Shown here one piece after another: positions 42,095 to 50,266 of a stretch of DNA of 64,000 bases. The DNA lies in the NCBI GenBank assembly GCA_039555135.1, contig CP114179.1, positions 372,001 through 436,000 of the forward strand. The letters are read 5' to 3'. The notes beneath the pieces were generated by a model. That model worked only from the letters and a program-made list of their open reading frames with translations, did no database searches and was not told the origin of the DNA. The first letter of the stretch is position 1. Each line of letters begins with the position of its first letter. This DNA comes from Phycisphaeraceae bacterium D3-23 (GTDB taxonomy: Bacteria; Planctomycetota; Phycisphaerae; Phycisphaerales; Phycisphaeraceae). Both the position numbers and the translations under genes were made by a program.

Positions 42095-43095
42095 ACCTGC
42101 CCGGCGTGACTCGGCCGGCGGGGGTGCGGTTTGCGGGCGTGGGCACGGCCCTCCCGCAGCGCGTCCTGACCAACGACGACCTCGCGAAGATCGTCGAGAC
42201 CAACGACGACTGGATCGCCAAACGCACGGGCATCAAGACCCGCCACATCGCCGCCGACGGCGAGACGACGCGCGACCTCGCGACGCAGTCGCTCGTCGCA
42301 GCGCTTGATGATGCGGGCATGGCCGGTAGCGATCTGGACATGGTCCTCGTCGCGACGATGACGCCCGAGATGAACTGCCCGTCCACCGCCGTACGCGTCG
42401 CCGCCGCCGTGGGCGCGACCCCCGCCGGGGCGATGGACCTGAGCGCCGCTTGCACCGGCTTTGTCTACGGGCTCAACCACGCGGCGGCATTGATCCAGAC
42501 CGGCCACTACAAAACGATCGCCGTCATCGGTGCCGAGACGCTGTCGAGTGTCGTCAACTACAACGACCGGCGGACGTGCATCCTCTTCGGCGACGGTGCC
42601 GGGGCCGCCGTCCTCACCGCGAGCGACAACGCCGAGCAGGGCTGCCTCTATCAGACCATGCGCGCCGACGGCAAGCGTTGGGACGACATCTACGTCCCCC
42701 GCGCCGAGCGCGACATCTCCGAAAGCAACGGCTACTCGGGCCAACTCAACACGATGCAGATGAACGGCCAAGAGGTCTTCAAGTTCGCGGTCACCCAGAC
42801 CCAGAGCATCATCGACGAAACCCTCGACAAGGCCGGCGTGACCAGCGACCAGCTCGCGGCCGTGATCGCGCACCAGTCCAACAAACGCATCCTCGACCTG
42901 CTCAAGAAACGCATGGACCTGCCCGACGGCAAGCTCGTCGTCAACATCGAGAAGTACGGCAATACCTCCGCCGCGAGCGTCCCGCTCTGCCTCCACGAAA
43001 AACGCGTCAAGGGCGAACTCCACGAAGGCGACCTCGTCCTCTTCGTCGCGATGGGCGCGGGGATGTCGTGGGCGAGTTCGCTGTGGCGGCTGTAG
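42091..43095 (+). CDS. fabH: 3-oxoacyl-ACP synthase III
   Basis: 334 residues. FabH starts fatty-acid chains by condensing acetyl-CoA (or another short acyl-CoA) with malonyl-ACP. The catalytic triad is visible: Cys in DLSAACTGFVYGL, His in VIAHQSNKRIL and Asn in KYGNTSAASVP. T-N-D-D-W-I-A-K-R-T-G-I is the usual N-terminal block. Overlap with plsX is four bases. Length is normal. Confidence 0.96.
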   Translation: MNLPGVTRPAGVRFAGVGTALPQRVLTNDDLAKIVETNDDWIAKRTGIKTRHIAADGETTRDLATQSLVAALDDAGMAGSDLDMVLVATMTPEMNCPSTAVRVAAAVGATPAGAMDLSAACTGFVYGLNHAAALIQTGHYKTIAVIGAETLSSVVNYNDRRTCILFGDGAGAAVLTASDNAEQGCLYQTMRADGKRWDDIYVPRAERDISESNGYSGQLNTMQMNGQEVFKFAVTQTQSIIDETLDKAGVTSDQLAAVIAHQSNKRILDLLKKRMDLPDGKLVVNIEKYGNTSAASVPLCLHEKRVKGELHEGDLVLFVAMGAGMSWASSLWRL

Positions 43096-43169
43096 CCACA
43101 CACCATTAGTCGCCGCGGCGAGGCGCAGTCGGCCTTCAATCCACTGCAAACCCAAAGCAACGCATCACC

Positions 43170-44099
43170 ATGACAGATACCAACACCATCGTTCTTTGCC
43201 CGGGCCAGGGCGCTCAGGCCGTCGGCATGGGCAAGGGCTGGCACGACGCCTCCGCCGAAGCCAAGGCGACCTTCGCGGAAGCCAACGACACGCTGGGCTT
43301 CGACCTCGCCAAGCTCTGCTTCGAGGGGCCGGACGACGACCTCAACCGCACCGACAACGCGCAGTGCGCGATCTACACCGCGTCGGTCGCGTGCTACCGG
43401 GCGCTCCAAGCAAACGGCACGGTCGAGTCGTTCACCGCGACGGCCGGGCTGTCGCTGGGCGAGTTCACCGCGCTGCACCTCGCGGGCTGCTACAGCTTCG
43501 CCGACGGGCTCAAGCTCGTCCGGCTGCGCGGCGAGGCGATGCAGGCCGCGGCCGAAGCGTCGCCCTCGTCGATGGTCGCGATCACGGGCGAGGTCAACGA
43601 GGCCAACATCGAGGTGCTGTGCGACAAGGTCAACGATGCGCTGCCCAAAGAAGCGATCATGGTCCCCGCCAACTACAACTCGCCGATGCAGGTCGTCGTG
43701 AGCGGGACGCTGGACGCGTGCGAAGCGATGGTCGGTGAGGCCGAGGCCGCGGGCTTCCGCGCAACGCCGTTGACCGTGGCCGGGGCGTTCCACTCGCCGA
43801 TCATGCAGCCCGCCGCGCTCCAGCTCTCCGATGCGCTGGCCAAGGTTGATTGGAGCGAGCCCACCTGTACCGTGCTCAGCAACGTCACGGGCGAGCCGCA
43901 CGTGACCGACCCCAAGCTCATCGCACTGCGTCTGGTCGAGCAGCTCACCAACCCCGTGCGCTGGTCGCAATCGATGCAGTACGCCGCGAAGGAGATGCCT
44001 GGCCGATACATCGAGCTGGCCCCGGGCAAGGTGCTCAGCGGGCTGATGCGACGGACGGACAAGTCCATCAAGGTCGAGAACTTTAGTAAGCCGAAGTAG
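43170..44099 (+). CDS. fabD: Malonyl-CoA:ACP transacylase
   Basis: 309 residues. It loads malonyl groups on ACP. LCPGQGAQAVGMG opens the protein; the nucleophile elbow is GLSLGEFTAL (the usual GHSLGE with Leu for His); the catalytic His is in AGAFHSPIM; and an Arg is present in LKLVRLRGEAMQ. It is 74 bases after fabH. The Leu in place of His before the catalytic Ser is not the catalytic position and occurs in other planctomycete sequences only as far as I can infer. Confidence 0.95.
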   Translation: MTDTNTIVLCPGQGAQAVGMGKGWHDASAEAKATFAEANDTLGFDLAKLCFEGPDDDLNRTDNAQCAIYTASVACYRALQANGTVESFTATAGLSLGEFTALHLAGCYSFADGLKLVRLRGEAMQAAAEASPSSMVAITGEVNEANIEVLCDKVNDALPKEAIMVPANYNSPMQVVVSGTLDACEAMVGEAEAAGFRATPLTVAGAFHSPIMQPAALQLSDALAKVDWSEPTCTVLSNVTGEPHVTDPKLIALRLVEQLTNPVRWSQSMQYAAKEMPGRYIELAPGKVLSGLMRRTDKSIKVENFSKPK

Positions 44100-44124
44100 C
44101 GGCACAAAAGCACTACAATCGCCC

Positions 44125-44178
44125 GAAGCCCACGGATTGCATCCGTGGGACACCCACCCTTAGCAAAGGGTGGGCTTC
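44125..44178. repeat. GAAGCCCA...TGGGCTTC compound palindrome inside the fab operon
   Basis: GAAG (44125-44128) and CTTC (44175-44178) close two hairpins: CCCACGGAT TGC ATCCGTGGG (44129-44149) and CCCACCCTT AGCA AAGGGTGGG (44153-44174). An alternative fold pairs GAAGCCCAC with GTGGGCTTC over the whole element. It separates fabD from fabG. ATAAAAAG follows, so this is not a classic terminator. Confidence 0.82.
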
Positions 44179-44224
44179 ATAAAAAGACAACCGTAATCGA
44201 CTCTGATCAGACAGGACCCCCGTC

Positions 44225-44974
44225 ATGGCAGACAAAACCGAGAAACGCGTCGCGATCGTCACAGGGGCCTCCCGCGGGATCGGGCGCTGTTGCGCCCTCG
44301 CGCTCGCGTCCGACGGCCGACACGTCGTGTGCGTCGCGCGCAACGTGGACAAGCTCAATGAAGTCAAGGCAGAGATCGAGACGGCCGGCGGCAGCGCGGA
44401 GGTCGCGACCTGCGACATCGGCGACCAGCAGTCGATCGAAGGGCTCATCGACGGCGTCGCCAAGCAACATGGCCGGCTCGATGTCCTGGTCAACAACGCC
44501 GGCATCACACGCGACAACCTGCTGCTCCGCATGAGCGATGAGGAGTTTGACGACGTGATCCACACGAACCTGCGTAGCGTCTTCGTCGCCTGCCGGGCGT
44601 CGATCAAGCCGATGATGCGGGGCAAGTGGGGGCGGATCATCAACATCGGCTCGGTGGCGGGCGTCGTGGGCAACCCCGGCCAGGCGAATTACGCCGCGGC
44701 GAAGGCGGGGCTCGCGGGGTTTAGCAAGTGCCTGGCCAAAGAAATGGGCGGCAAGAACCTGACGGCCAACGTCATCGCCCCGGGCTTCATCGAGACGGAT
44801 ATGACCGATGGGCTTCCCGACGCGATCAAGGACGGCGTCAAGACGATGACTGCGCTTCGCCGTATGGGCAGGCCCGAGGAGATCGCCGCGGCGGTCGCCT
44901 TCCTCGCCAGCGAAGGTGCCAGCTACATCACCGGGCAGGTGCTGTGTGTGGACGGCGGCATGACGATGTGTTGA
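44225..44974 (+). CDS. fabG: 3-oxoacyl-ACP reductase
   Basis: 249 residues, classical SDR. NADPH site V-T-G-A-S-R-G-I-G, the N-N-A-G-I-T motif, and the catalytic Ser/Tyr/Lys (I-N-I-G-S-V-A-G then NYAAAKAG). R-N-V-D-K-L and C-D-I are the coenzyme-specificity regions. The C-terminal [14 protein letters not shown] is typical of FabG. It reduces 3-oxoacyl-ACP in fatty-acid elongation. Located after fabD and before acpP in the fab operon. Confidence 0.94.
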   Translation: MADKTEKRVAIVTGASRGIGRCCALALASDGRHVVCVARNVDKLNEVKAEIETAGGSAEVATCDIGDQQSIEGLIDGVAKQHGRLDVLVNNAGITRDNLLLRMSDEEFDDVIHTNLRSVFVACRASIKPMMRGKWGRIINIGSVAGVVGNPGQANYAAAKAGLAGFSKCLAKEMGGKNLTANVIAPGFIETDMTDGLPDAIKDGVKTMTALRRMGRPEEIAAAVAFLASEGASYITGQVLCVDGGMTMC

Positions 44975-45045
44975 CGCTGCCGTGCCTAACGGCTGTCGGA
45001 CCCTTGCTGAAGGGGCCACAGGGGGTGCCCAAACGGCTCCCGGGC

Positions 45046-45074
45046 TTGTGACAGACCGCCGGGCACGCTATATT
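45046..45074 (+). promoter_or_regulatory. Sigma-70-type promoter before acpP
   Basis: TTGTGA (45046-45051), a 17-base spacer and TATATT (45069-45074). It would allow acpP, whose product is needed in large amounts, to be transcribed separately from the upstream fab genes. Confidence 0.75.
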
Positions 45075-45155
45075 CCCCGCGTGATAGGCGGGCCACGGGC
45101 CTGCATCAACGCCGATACCGATCAACCCGCGACGCGGGCACAGGAGCTCCCAGCT

Positions 45156-45398
45156 ATGGACAAGCAAGAAATCGAAGAAAAGGTGATCGACATCGTCGCC
45201 GAGCAGATGGGCGTCGATAAGGGCGAGATCACCCCGGCGACGTCGTTCGTTAACGACCTCAACGCCGACTCCCTCGACACCGTCGAGTTGGTGATGGAAT
45301 TCGAAGACGTCTTCGAGACCTCGATCCCCGACGAAGAAGCCGAAAAAATCGACACGGTCGGCAAGGCCATCGAGTTTATCACCGCCCACAGCAGTTAG
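45156..45398 (+). CDS. acpP: Acyl carrier protein
   Basis: 80 residues, acidic, with AGGAG before the ATG. The phosphopantetheine attachment Ser lies in [11 protein letters not shown]. Length and composition are normal for AcpP. It carries growing acyl chains for the surrounding Fab enzymes. A 12-bp hairpin follows the stop at 45469. Confidence 0.97.
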   Translation: MDKQEIEEKVIDIVAEQMGVDKGEITPATSFVNDLNADSLDTVELVMEFEDVFETSIPDEEAEKIDTVGKAIEFITAHSS

Positions 45399-45468
45399 TC
45401 CTGTGAGCAAAAGGACGCGGAAGCACCCGGCACCGCCGCCGGACCGTCCGCGATAGGCGAACCCACCC

Positions 45469-45500
45469 GCGCCGCCTCGTCTCACGGGGCGGCGCTTCTA
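45469..45500 (+). terminator. Hairpin between acpP and fabF, possible attenuator
   Basis: GCGCCGCCTCGT / ACGGGGCGGCGC (45469-45495), 12 pairs with one wobble and a three-base loop, followed by TTCTATTG. The weak T tract suggests partial termination or 3'-end protection, so that acpP message exceeds fabF message. Confidence 0.65.
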
Positions 45501-45528
45501 TTGACACCCCTCCGGACTCCCCGCGACC

Positions 45529-46776
45529 ATGAGCCATCGACGCGTAGCCATCACCGGGCTCGGCTGGGTCACCAGCCTGGGCAACTCGGTCCCCGAGGTC
45601 TGGGACCTCCTTCTCGCGGGCACCTCGGGCATCAAGCCCATCTCCCGCTTCGACATCACGGACTACACCACGAAGTTCGGCGGCGAGATCTCCCCGTGGG
45701 AAGGCCCGCCCAACCTCGAGCCAATGGAACGCAAACGCTCGACCAAGAAGCTCGACCGCTTCGCGCAGTTCGCGATCAACGCGACCATCGACGCCGTCAA
45801 CGACGCGGGCCTGGACTTCGAGAAAGAAAACCCGTGGCGCTGCGGCAGTATCATCGGCTCGGGCGTCGGTGGCATGGAAGAGTTCGCCGAGGGCCACCGC
45901 AAGCTGCTCGAAAAAGGCCCCAGCCGCGTCAGCCCGTTCATGGTCCCCAAGCTGATGTGTAACGCCGCCGCGGGCAACGTCTCGATCCATTACGGCATCA
46001 AGGGCCCCAACTCCGCCGTCGCCACCGCCTGCGCCTCTGCAGGCCACGCGATCCTCGAAGCCGCCGACAGCATCCGACATGACGCCGCCGACATCATGAT
46101 CGCCGGCGGCTCCGAGGCCGCGCTTACCCCGCTGGGCACCGCCTGCTTCATCGCACTCAAAGCGCTCTCCAAACGCAACGACGACCCGACCAAGGCATCT
46201 CGCCCCTGGGACGCCGACCGCGACGGCTTCGTCCTGGCCGAGGGCGCAGGCATCATCATCCTCGAAGAGATGGAGCACGCCAAAGCCCGCGGCGCACGAA
46301 TCTACGGCGAGATGCTCGGCGCAGGCCAGTCCGCCGACGGCTCGCACATCACCGCCCCGCTCGAAGACGGCGCGGGCGCGGCCTACGCGATGACCGCCGC
46401 TCTCAAAGACGCCGGCAAGAACCCCGAGGACGTCAGCTACATCAACGCCCACGGCACGTCGACAGGGCTGGGCGACCTCGCCGAGACCCACGCCGTCAAA
46501 AACGTCTTCGGCAACGACACCAAGGTCCCTGTCTCCTCGACCAAGTCGATGCTCGGCCACTCCCTGGGCGCGGCCGGCGGCATCGAGGCCGTCATCTGCG
46601 CCAAGGCCATCGAGACCGGCGTCATGCCCCCGACCATCAACCTCGACAACCCCGGCGAGGGCTGCGACCTCGACTACATCCCCCACACCGCCCGCGAAGC
46701 AGACATCAACGCCGTCATGAGCAACAGCTTCGGCTTCGGCGGCCACAACGTGTCGCTGCTGATGGGCAAGGTGTAG
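45529..46776 (+). CDS. fabF: 3-oxoacyl-ACP synthase II
   Basis: 415 residues. FabF elongates acyl-ACP by condensation with malonyl-ACP. The catalytic Cys is in VATACASAGHAI, the two His in N-A-H-G-T-S-T and K-S-M-L-G-H-S-L-G-A-A-G, and the C-terminal N-S-F-G-F-G-G-H-N closes the active site. Start ATG at 45529 opens with SHRRVAITGLGWVTSLG, usual for the family. It is the last gene of the fab operon, followed by a terminator. Confidence 0.96.
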   Translation: MSHRRVAITGLGWVTSLGNSVPEVWDLLLAGTSGIKPISRFDITDYTTKFGGEISPWEGPPNLEPMERKRSTKKLDRFAQFAINATIDAVNDAGLDFEKENPWRCGSIIGSGVGGMEEFAEGHRKLLEKGPSRVSPFMVPKLMCNAAAGNVSIHYGIKGPNSAVATACASAGHAILEAADSIRHDAADIMIAGGSEAALTPLGTACFIALKALSKRNDDPTKASRPWDADRDGFVLAEGAGIIILEEMEHAKARGARIYGEMLGAGQSADGSHITAPLEDGAGAAYAMTAALKDAGKNPEDVSYINAHGTSTGLGDLAETHAVKNVFGNDTKVPVSSTKSMLGHSLGAAGGIEAVICAKAIETGVMPPTINLDNPGEGCDLDYIPHTAREADINAVMSNSFGFGGHNVSLLMGKV

Positions 46777-46805
46777 CTCACGAACACCACAAACACAAAC
46801 ATCCC

Positions 46806-46848
46806 AAGCCCACGGTGTTGCGACAGCAATGCCGTGGGGTTTTCTTTC
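46806..46848 (+). terminator. Terminator after fabF, built like the GAAGCCCA elements
   Basis: CCCACGG (46809-46815) pairs with CCGTGGG (46832-46838) and the inner TTGC/GCAA closes the loop; TTTTCTTTC follows. The word AAGCCCACGG is identical to the start of the element at 44126, suggesting a terminator derived from, or ancestral to, that palindrome family. Confidence 0.8.
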
Positions 46849-46880
46849 AGAACAACCCCTGCCCAATCGCCGCGCTGCGA

Positions 46881-46923
46881 CGCAACGCCGGTGCCCCCGC
46901 AGACCAGCACCGCGTAGCGGTGC
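46881..46923. repeat. GCACCGC-GTA-GCGGTGC palindromic element, copy 2
   Basis: Blocks CAACGCCGGTGCC and GCACCGC GTA GCGGTGC (46907-46923) match the copy at 16474-16541; the intervening bases are different and shorter here. GGTGC (46890) and GCACC (46907) can also pair. It lies directly downstream of the fabF terminator. Confidence 0.7.
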
Positions 46924-47255
46924 GGCTACTCGCCGGACGTACTACGCCACACCACCGCGTCATCATTCCGCACCGCGACTGCGGCTCACCGCCCGCCCGG
47001 CTGACGAAAGTGCAGCGTAACCCATGCCGACCCCGGGCGCTAGAAAAATCGTCTCGTAGATCGGCCAGGATTCCCCCGCCAGCCCTCGCTGATACGCCAA
47101 AACCGGCCTGCGACGCCCGAAAACCCAACGCAGGTGTAACGACGCTGGCCGCTGGGCTGTCTATCTGCAATAATAGGACACAAGGTGGGCGTTCTCCCGA
47201 AGGCCGCCTATCATCCCCCAACCCACCCCCATCGGGCCGAGCCCGGAGTACAACC
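46924..47255. other. Leader region of tatA, no gene seen
   Basis: About 330 bases between the palindrome and tatA. An AATAATAG-like AT-rich patch near 47170 may be a -10 region. I see no clear -35 box and no coding frame with a ribosome-binding site. Confidence 0.35.
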
Positions 47256-47534
47256 ATGACCGCTACCACCCTGCTCGCTTTCATCGGACCCATCGGCTGG
47301 CCTGAGATGCTCATCATCGGGCTCATCGGCGTCCTCATCTTTGGCAAACGCCTCCCCGAGGTCGGCAAGTCCATCGGCAAGGGTATCGTCGAGTTCAAGA
47401 AGGGGCTCTCCGGCGTTGACGACGAAGTCAATGACGCGGTCAAGAAACAGAAGAGCTTGGAAGAAAACTCGGCCGATACCACCACGGTTGAAACCGGCGC
47501 GCACAGCAACGCAGGCGCCTCGCCGCAGTCTTGA
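47256..47534 (+). CDS. tatA: Twin-arginine translocase subunit TatA/TatE
   Basis: 92 residues from the ATG at 47256, with GGAG upstream. The single membrane helix (PEMLIIGLIGVLIFG) is followed by the conserved hinge F-G-x-x-L-P-E and an amphipathic helix (KRLPEVGKSIGKGIVEFKKG), then an acidic disordered tail. TatA rings form the pore for folded proteins carrying RR signal peptides. No tatC is nearby. The glycine before the helix, GWPE, is as usual in TatA. Confidence 0.93.
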   Translation: MTATTLLAFIGPIGWPEMLIIGLIGVLIFGKRLPEVGKSIGKGIVEFKKGLSGVDDEVNDAVKKQKSLEENSADTTTVETGAHSNAGASPQS

Positions 47535-47570
47535 TCCGGCGACGCGACCCCAACAAAACGATTCTCTCCG

Positions 47571-47597
47571 CAGCCCCGCGCCCGACGCGGGGCTGTT
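47571..47597 (+). terminator. Intrinsic terminator after tatA
   Basis: CAGCCCCGCG CCCGA CGCGGGGCTG (47571-47595), a perfect 10-bp stem followed by only TTT. It is 36 bases after the tatA stop. Confidence 0.72.
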
Positions 47598-47654
47598 TGG
47601 TAGAGCTCACTGCGGTACACTCACGCAACACGCCACAGAAGGAGCGACCACCCG

Positions 47655-48359
47655 ATGCCCAAGCCCCCCACCGCCAGCACGCCACGCGTCTACGACGGCG
47701 ACATGACGACGATGCTCGACGGCGCCGCCGCGGCCGACCACATCACGATCGTGCCCGACACCGAGCCCTCGACGCTGCCCGATACGACGCCGCGCATCCG
47801 CATCCAGTGGGGCCAGCACCTGATGGACGACCTGGTCGCGGGGCGCTACCGCTCGCTGATCTGCGCGGTCAACGCGGAGGACAACAGCCACGGCCTGATC
47901 GCGCACCTCGCCGACCAGCTCCCGACCAGCCAGTGGGACAACCGCACGATCACCGAGCACGCCACACGCCACGCGCGCGAGGGCAAAGTCACGATCCTCA
48001 AGATCGACCTGGACACGATCGAGGTCCTCGCGCTGCTCCGCCCCGTGGGCCAGGACGCGCTCTACCTCGCCGACCTGCACGAGGGTATGCGCATGATCGC
48101 CGAGATGGTGAAACGCAAGCCCCAGAGCCGCCGGCCCGTCGCGTCGGTCAGCTTCCTGGGTTCCAAAGCCAACAAGCTCACGGACCGCTCGACCGGCGAA
48201 GAGCCCTCGCTCGAAACCGTGCTACGCACGATGCATGACGCCGGGTTCGCCGGGGACGTCTACCCGCCGCCCGCCCTGTGGCAGAACGCGCCCGACGCCG
48301 TGTACGCCCGCTACCCGTTCCCGGACAGCATCGACCAGATGCGCCAAGGCGGGTTTTGA
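47655..48359 (+). CDS. Protein of unknown function
   Basis: 234 residues with AAGGAG nine bases before the ATG. Mostly soluble; alpha/beta pattern (IRIQWGQHLMDDLVAGRYRS, VTILKIDLDTIEVLALLRP) and an acidic N-terminus. No membrane segment, signal peptide or known motif is seen. The gene has good codon bias and ends exactly 2 bases before a 113-base inverted repeat, beyond which the sigma factor gene starts. It could be co-transcribed with that pair. I do not recognise the family. Confidence 0.75.
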   Translation: MPKPPTASTPRVYDGDMTTMLDGAAAADHITIVPDTEPSTLPDTTPRIRIQWGQHLMDDLVAGRYRSLICAVNAEDNSHGLIAHLADQLPTSQWDNRTITEHATRHAREGKVTILKIDLDTIEVLALLRPVGQDALYLADLHEGMRMIAEMVKRKPQSRRPVASVSFLGSKANKLTDRSTGEEPSLETVLRTMHDAGFAGDVYPPPALWQNAPDAVYARYPFPDSIDQMRQGGF

Positions 48360-48361
48360 TC

Positions 48362-48474
48362 ATTTGGCGATCTGGTGATTGGGTGATTTGGCGATTTGGT
48401 AAAGTGCGCACGGCCTAGCTTGAGCGCGAACTATTCTCGTTTCGCGAAATCACCCAATCACCAGATCGCCAAAT
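48362..48474. repeat. 28-bp perfect inverted repeat filling the gap before a sigma factor gene
   Basis: Left arm 48362-48389 and right arm 48447-48474 are exact reverse complements over 28 bases (left arm begins ATTTGGCGATCTGG). The 57-base loop contains another hairpin, CGCGAA/TTCGCG (48425-48446), that stacks directly against the right arm. The left arm continues with near-repeats of GATTTGG. The element begins 2 bases after a stop codon and ends 10 bases before the sigma factor ATG. No T tract follows. Confidence 0.9.
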
Positions 48475-48484
48475 CCTCCTCCCC

Positions 48485-49021
48485 ATGCCCGACCCCGCGC
48501 AACAACGCAACCTCACCGTCCTCTGGATGAAGGCCCAGCCCGCGGTGTCGGCGTACCTGCACAGCATCATCTTCGACCGCCACCACGCCGAGGACCTGCT
48601 CCAGCAGACCGCGATGCACTGCACGGACAAGTTCGAGCAGTACGACCCGGCCCGGCCGTTCACCGCGTGGGCGATGGGGATGGCCCGGCTCAACGCGCTG
48701 CACTACATGCGCACGCGCGGCCGAGACCGCCACCGCTTCGGCGACGACCTCCTCGCGTCGCTGGCCCAGGCGCAGGTCGCGGTGCACGAGGAGGAAGGCA
48801 CCGCGATGGCCGACGCGCTTCGGCTTTGCCTCGCCGACCTGCCCAAGCACAACCGGCGGATGGTCGAGCTGCGCCACCTGCGCGGGATGTCGCCGCCCGA
48901 CATCGGGCAAAAGATCGGCAAGACCGGCAACAGTGTCGCCGTCACCCTCCACCGCATTCGCAAGGGGCTGGGCAAGTGCATCACGCAGCGCATCGACGAC
49001 GCGGGACCGGCCGGTGAGTGA
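48485..49021 (+). CDS. ECF-like sigma-70 family factor
   Basis: 178 residues with sigma regions 2 and 4 only. Region 2 is H-H-A-E-D-L-L-Q-Q-T-A (about 33-43) and F-T-A-W-A-M-G-M-A-R-L-N; region 4 is LPKHNRRMVELRHLRGMSPP through to V-A-V-T-L-H-R-I-R-K-G-L. This is the planctomycete-type sigma family that is coupled to membrane anti-sigma proteins. Its stop overlaps the next start by 8 bases. The ATG sits 10 bases after a large inverted repeat and lacks a good ribosome-binding site; the sequence before it is TCCTCCTCCCC. Alternative later starts are not obvious. Confidence 0.88.
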   Translation: MPDPAQQRNLTVLWMKAQPAVSAYLHSIIFDRHHAEDLLQQTAMHCTDKFEQYDPARPFTAWAMGMARLNALHYMRTRGRDRHRFGDDLLASLAQAQVAVHEEEGTAMADALRLCLADLPKHNRRMVELRHLRGMSPPDIGQKIGKTGNSVAVTLHRIRKGLGKCITQRIDDAGPAGE

Positions 49022-50261
49022 GCCCGACCCGCTGGAATTGGTCCATAAGTACCTCGACGGCCTGGCCGACAACGCCGAGAGCGCCGCGCTCGAGCGCTGG
49101 CTGCGCGAAGACCCGGCCCACCTCCGCGCCTTCGCGCGTGCGGCCTACCTCGACCAGCGCACCCGCGAACAACTCGAAGAAGACGACCTCCGCGATCTCA
49201 TCGGTTCCGTGCAGTCCGACGACGAAGCCCCCCCGGCGGCAACACGCACACCGATGCCAACCGTCGCCGGCGCCTCGCCAGAAGAGCCCAACCGCCGTCG
49301 CGCCGTCGGCCTCGCGCTGTCGATCTTGACCGTTGCCGTTGCCGCGTGTCTCGTGGGCTTCTACCTGGCCGGCGTACTGGGGCCTGCGACCGATACAAAT
49401 GCGGATGCGCTCGTCGATAGCGATGGACGCCCAACCCAGGCCGCAGACGACAAGGCGGAGCAGGCCGCCTACCGGCGCTGGCTCGCCTACAGCCAACGGC
49501 TGCGGCAGGACCCGGACCTGATCGCCTACTACACCTTCGAGCCCGACCACGCCAAACCCGACACACTCGTCAACCAGGCCGACGCGACCGCCGGCCGATT
49601 CGACGGCCGCCTCGGCAGCCCCGACGACGCCGACACCGCGCCGCGCTGGGCCGCGGGCCGATTCCCCGGCCACCCATCGCTCGACTTCGCCGGCGCCGAC
49701 AAGCAGCATGTCGCCATCCCGCACGAGCAGGGCCTCAACCTCGCCGACCCGTGCACCGTCTCGCTCTGGGTCTACAACGACACCCCCGTCTGGACCGCGC
49801 ACCTCCTGACCAAACGCTTCTACAAGCCCGACGGCAGCTACATCACCAACATCGGCATCGCGTGGATCGGCGTCGACCCCATCCACCACCGCGGCGAACG
49901 CACCTACTACCACACCTTCGAGTTCGGCGATGTCACATCCTTCCGCGCATGGGTCGGCCCACACGAATCACCCGAAGGACTCCCACAGTCGCCGCGCTGG
50001 GTCAACCTCACCATCACCTACGACGGCGAATCGATCGTGTACTACCTTGACGGTGAGCGTACCGACACCAAGCCCGCGCACCCCGAAAACAGCATGGCCG
50101 ACATCGACGACGATCTTGTCCTGGGCGACTCCACCACCGCCGGCAGCCAGCTCAAGAACAGCTTCGACGGACGCATCGACGAGCTCGTGCTGCTTGGCCG
50201 GGTGTGGACCGATGCCGAAGCCCGGGCGTTTTATGAAGCGGGGAGGCCGGTTGGGGATTAA
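49014..50261 (+). CDS. Anti-sigma-like membrane protein with a periplasmic LamG domain
   Basis: 415 residues from the GTG at 49014, overlapping the sigma factor stop (GTGAGTGA). The cytoplasmic N-terminus (about 1-60: LVHKYLDGLADNAESAALER) has the anti-sigma/FecR-regulator pattern without the usual zinc-binding HxxxCxxC. A membrane segment follows (AVGLALSILTVAVAACLVGFYL, about 99-122). The periplasmic part has a LamG/concanavalin-like domain at about 200-410 (YYTFEPDHAK, VSLWVYNDT, WVNLTITYDGESIVYYLDG, GRIDELVLLGRVWTD). By analogy with other such pairs the LamG domain could sense an outer glycan and release the sigma factor. Confidence 0.85.
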   Translation: MSEPDPLELVHKYLDGLADNAESAALERWLREDPAHLRAFARAAYLDQRTREQLEEDDLRDLIGSVQSDDEAPPAATRTPMPTVAGASPEEPNRRRAVGLALSILTVAVAACLVGFYLAGVLGPATDTNADALVDSDGRPTQAADDKAEQAAYRRWLAYSQRLRQDPDLIAYYTFEPDHAKPDTLVNQADATAGRFDGRLGSPDDADTAPRWAAGRFPGHPSLDFAGADKQHVAIPHEQGLNLADPCTVSLWVYNDTPVWTAHLLTKRFYKPDGSYITNIGIAWIGVDPIHHRGERTYYHTFEFGDVTSFRAWVGPHESPEGLPQSPRWVNLTITYDGESIVYYLDGERTDTKPAHPENSMADIDDDLVLGDSTTAGSQLKNSFDGRIDELVLLGRVWTDAEARAFYEAGRPVGD

Positions 50262-50266
50262 ACTGC

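Noticed and set aside
44225-44974. Second thought that fabG and the SDR at 54645 are recent duplicates
   Set aside because: They share only general SDR motifs and differ throughout the substrate region.
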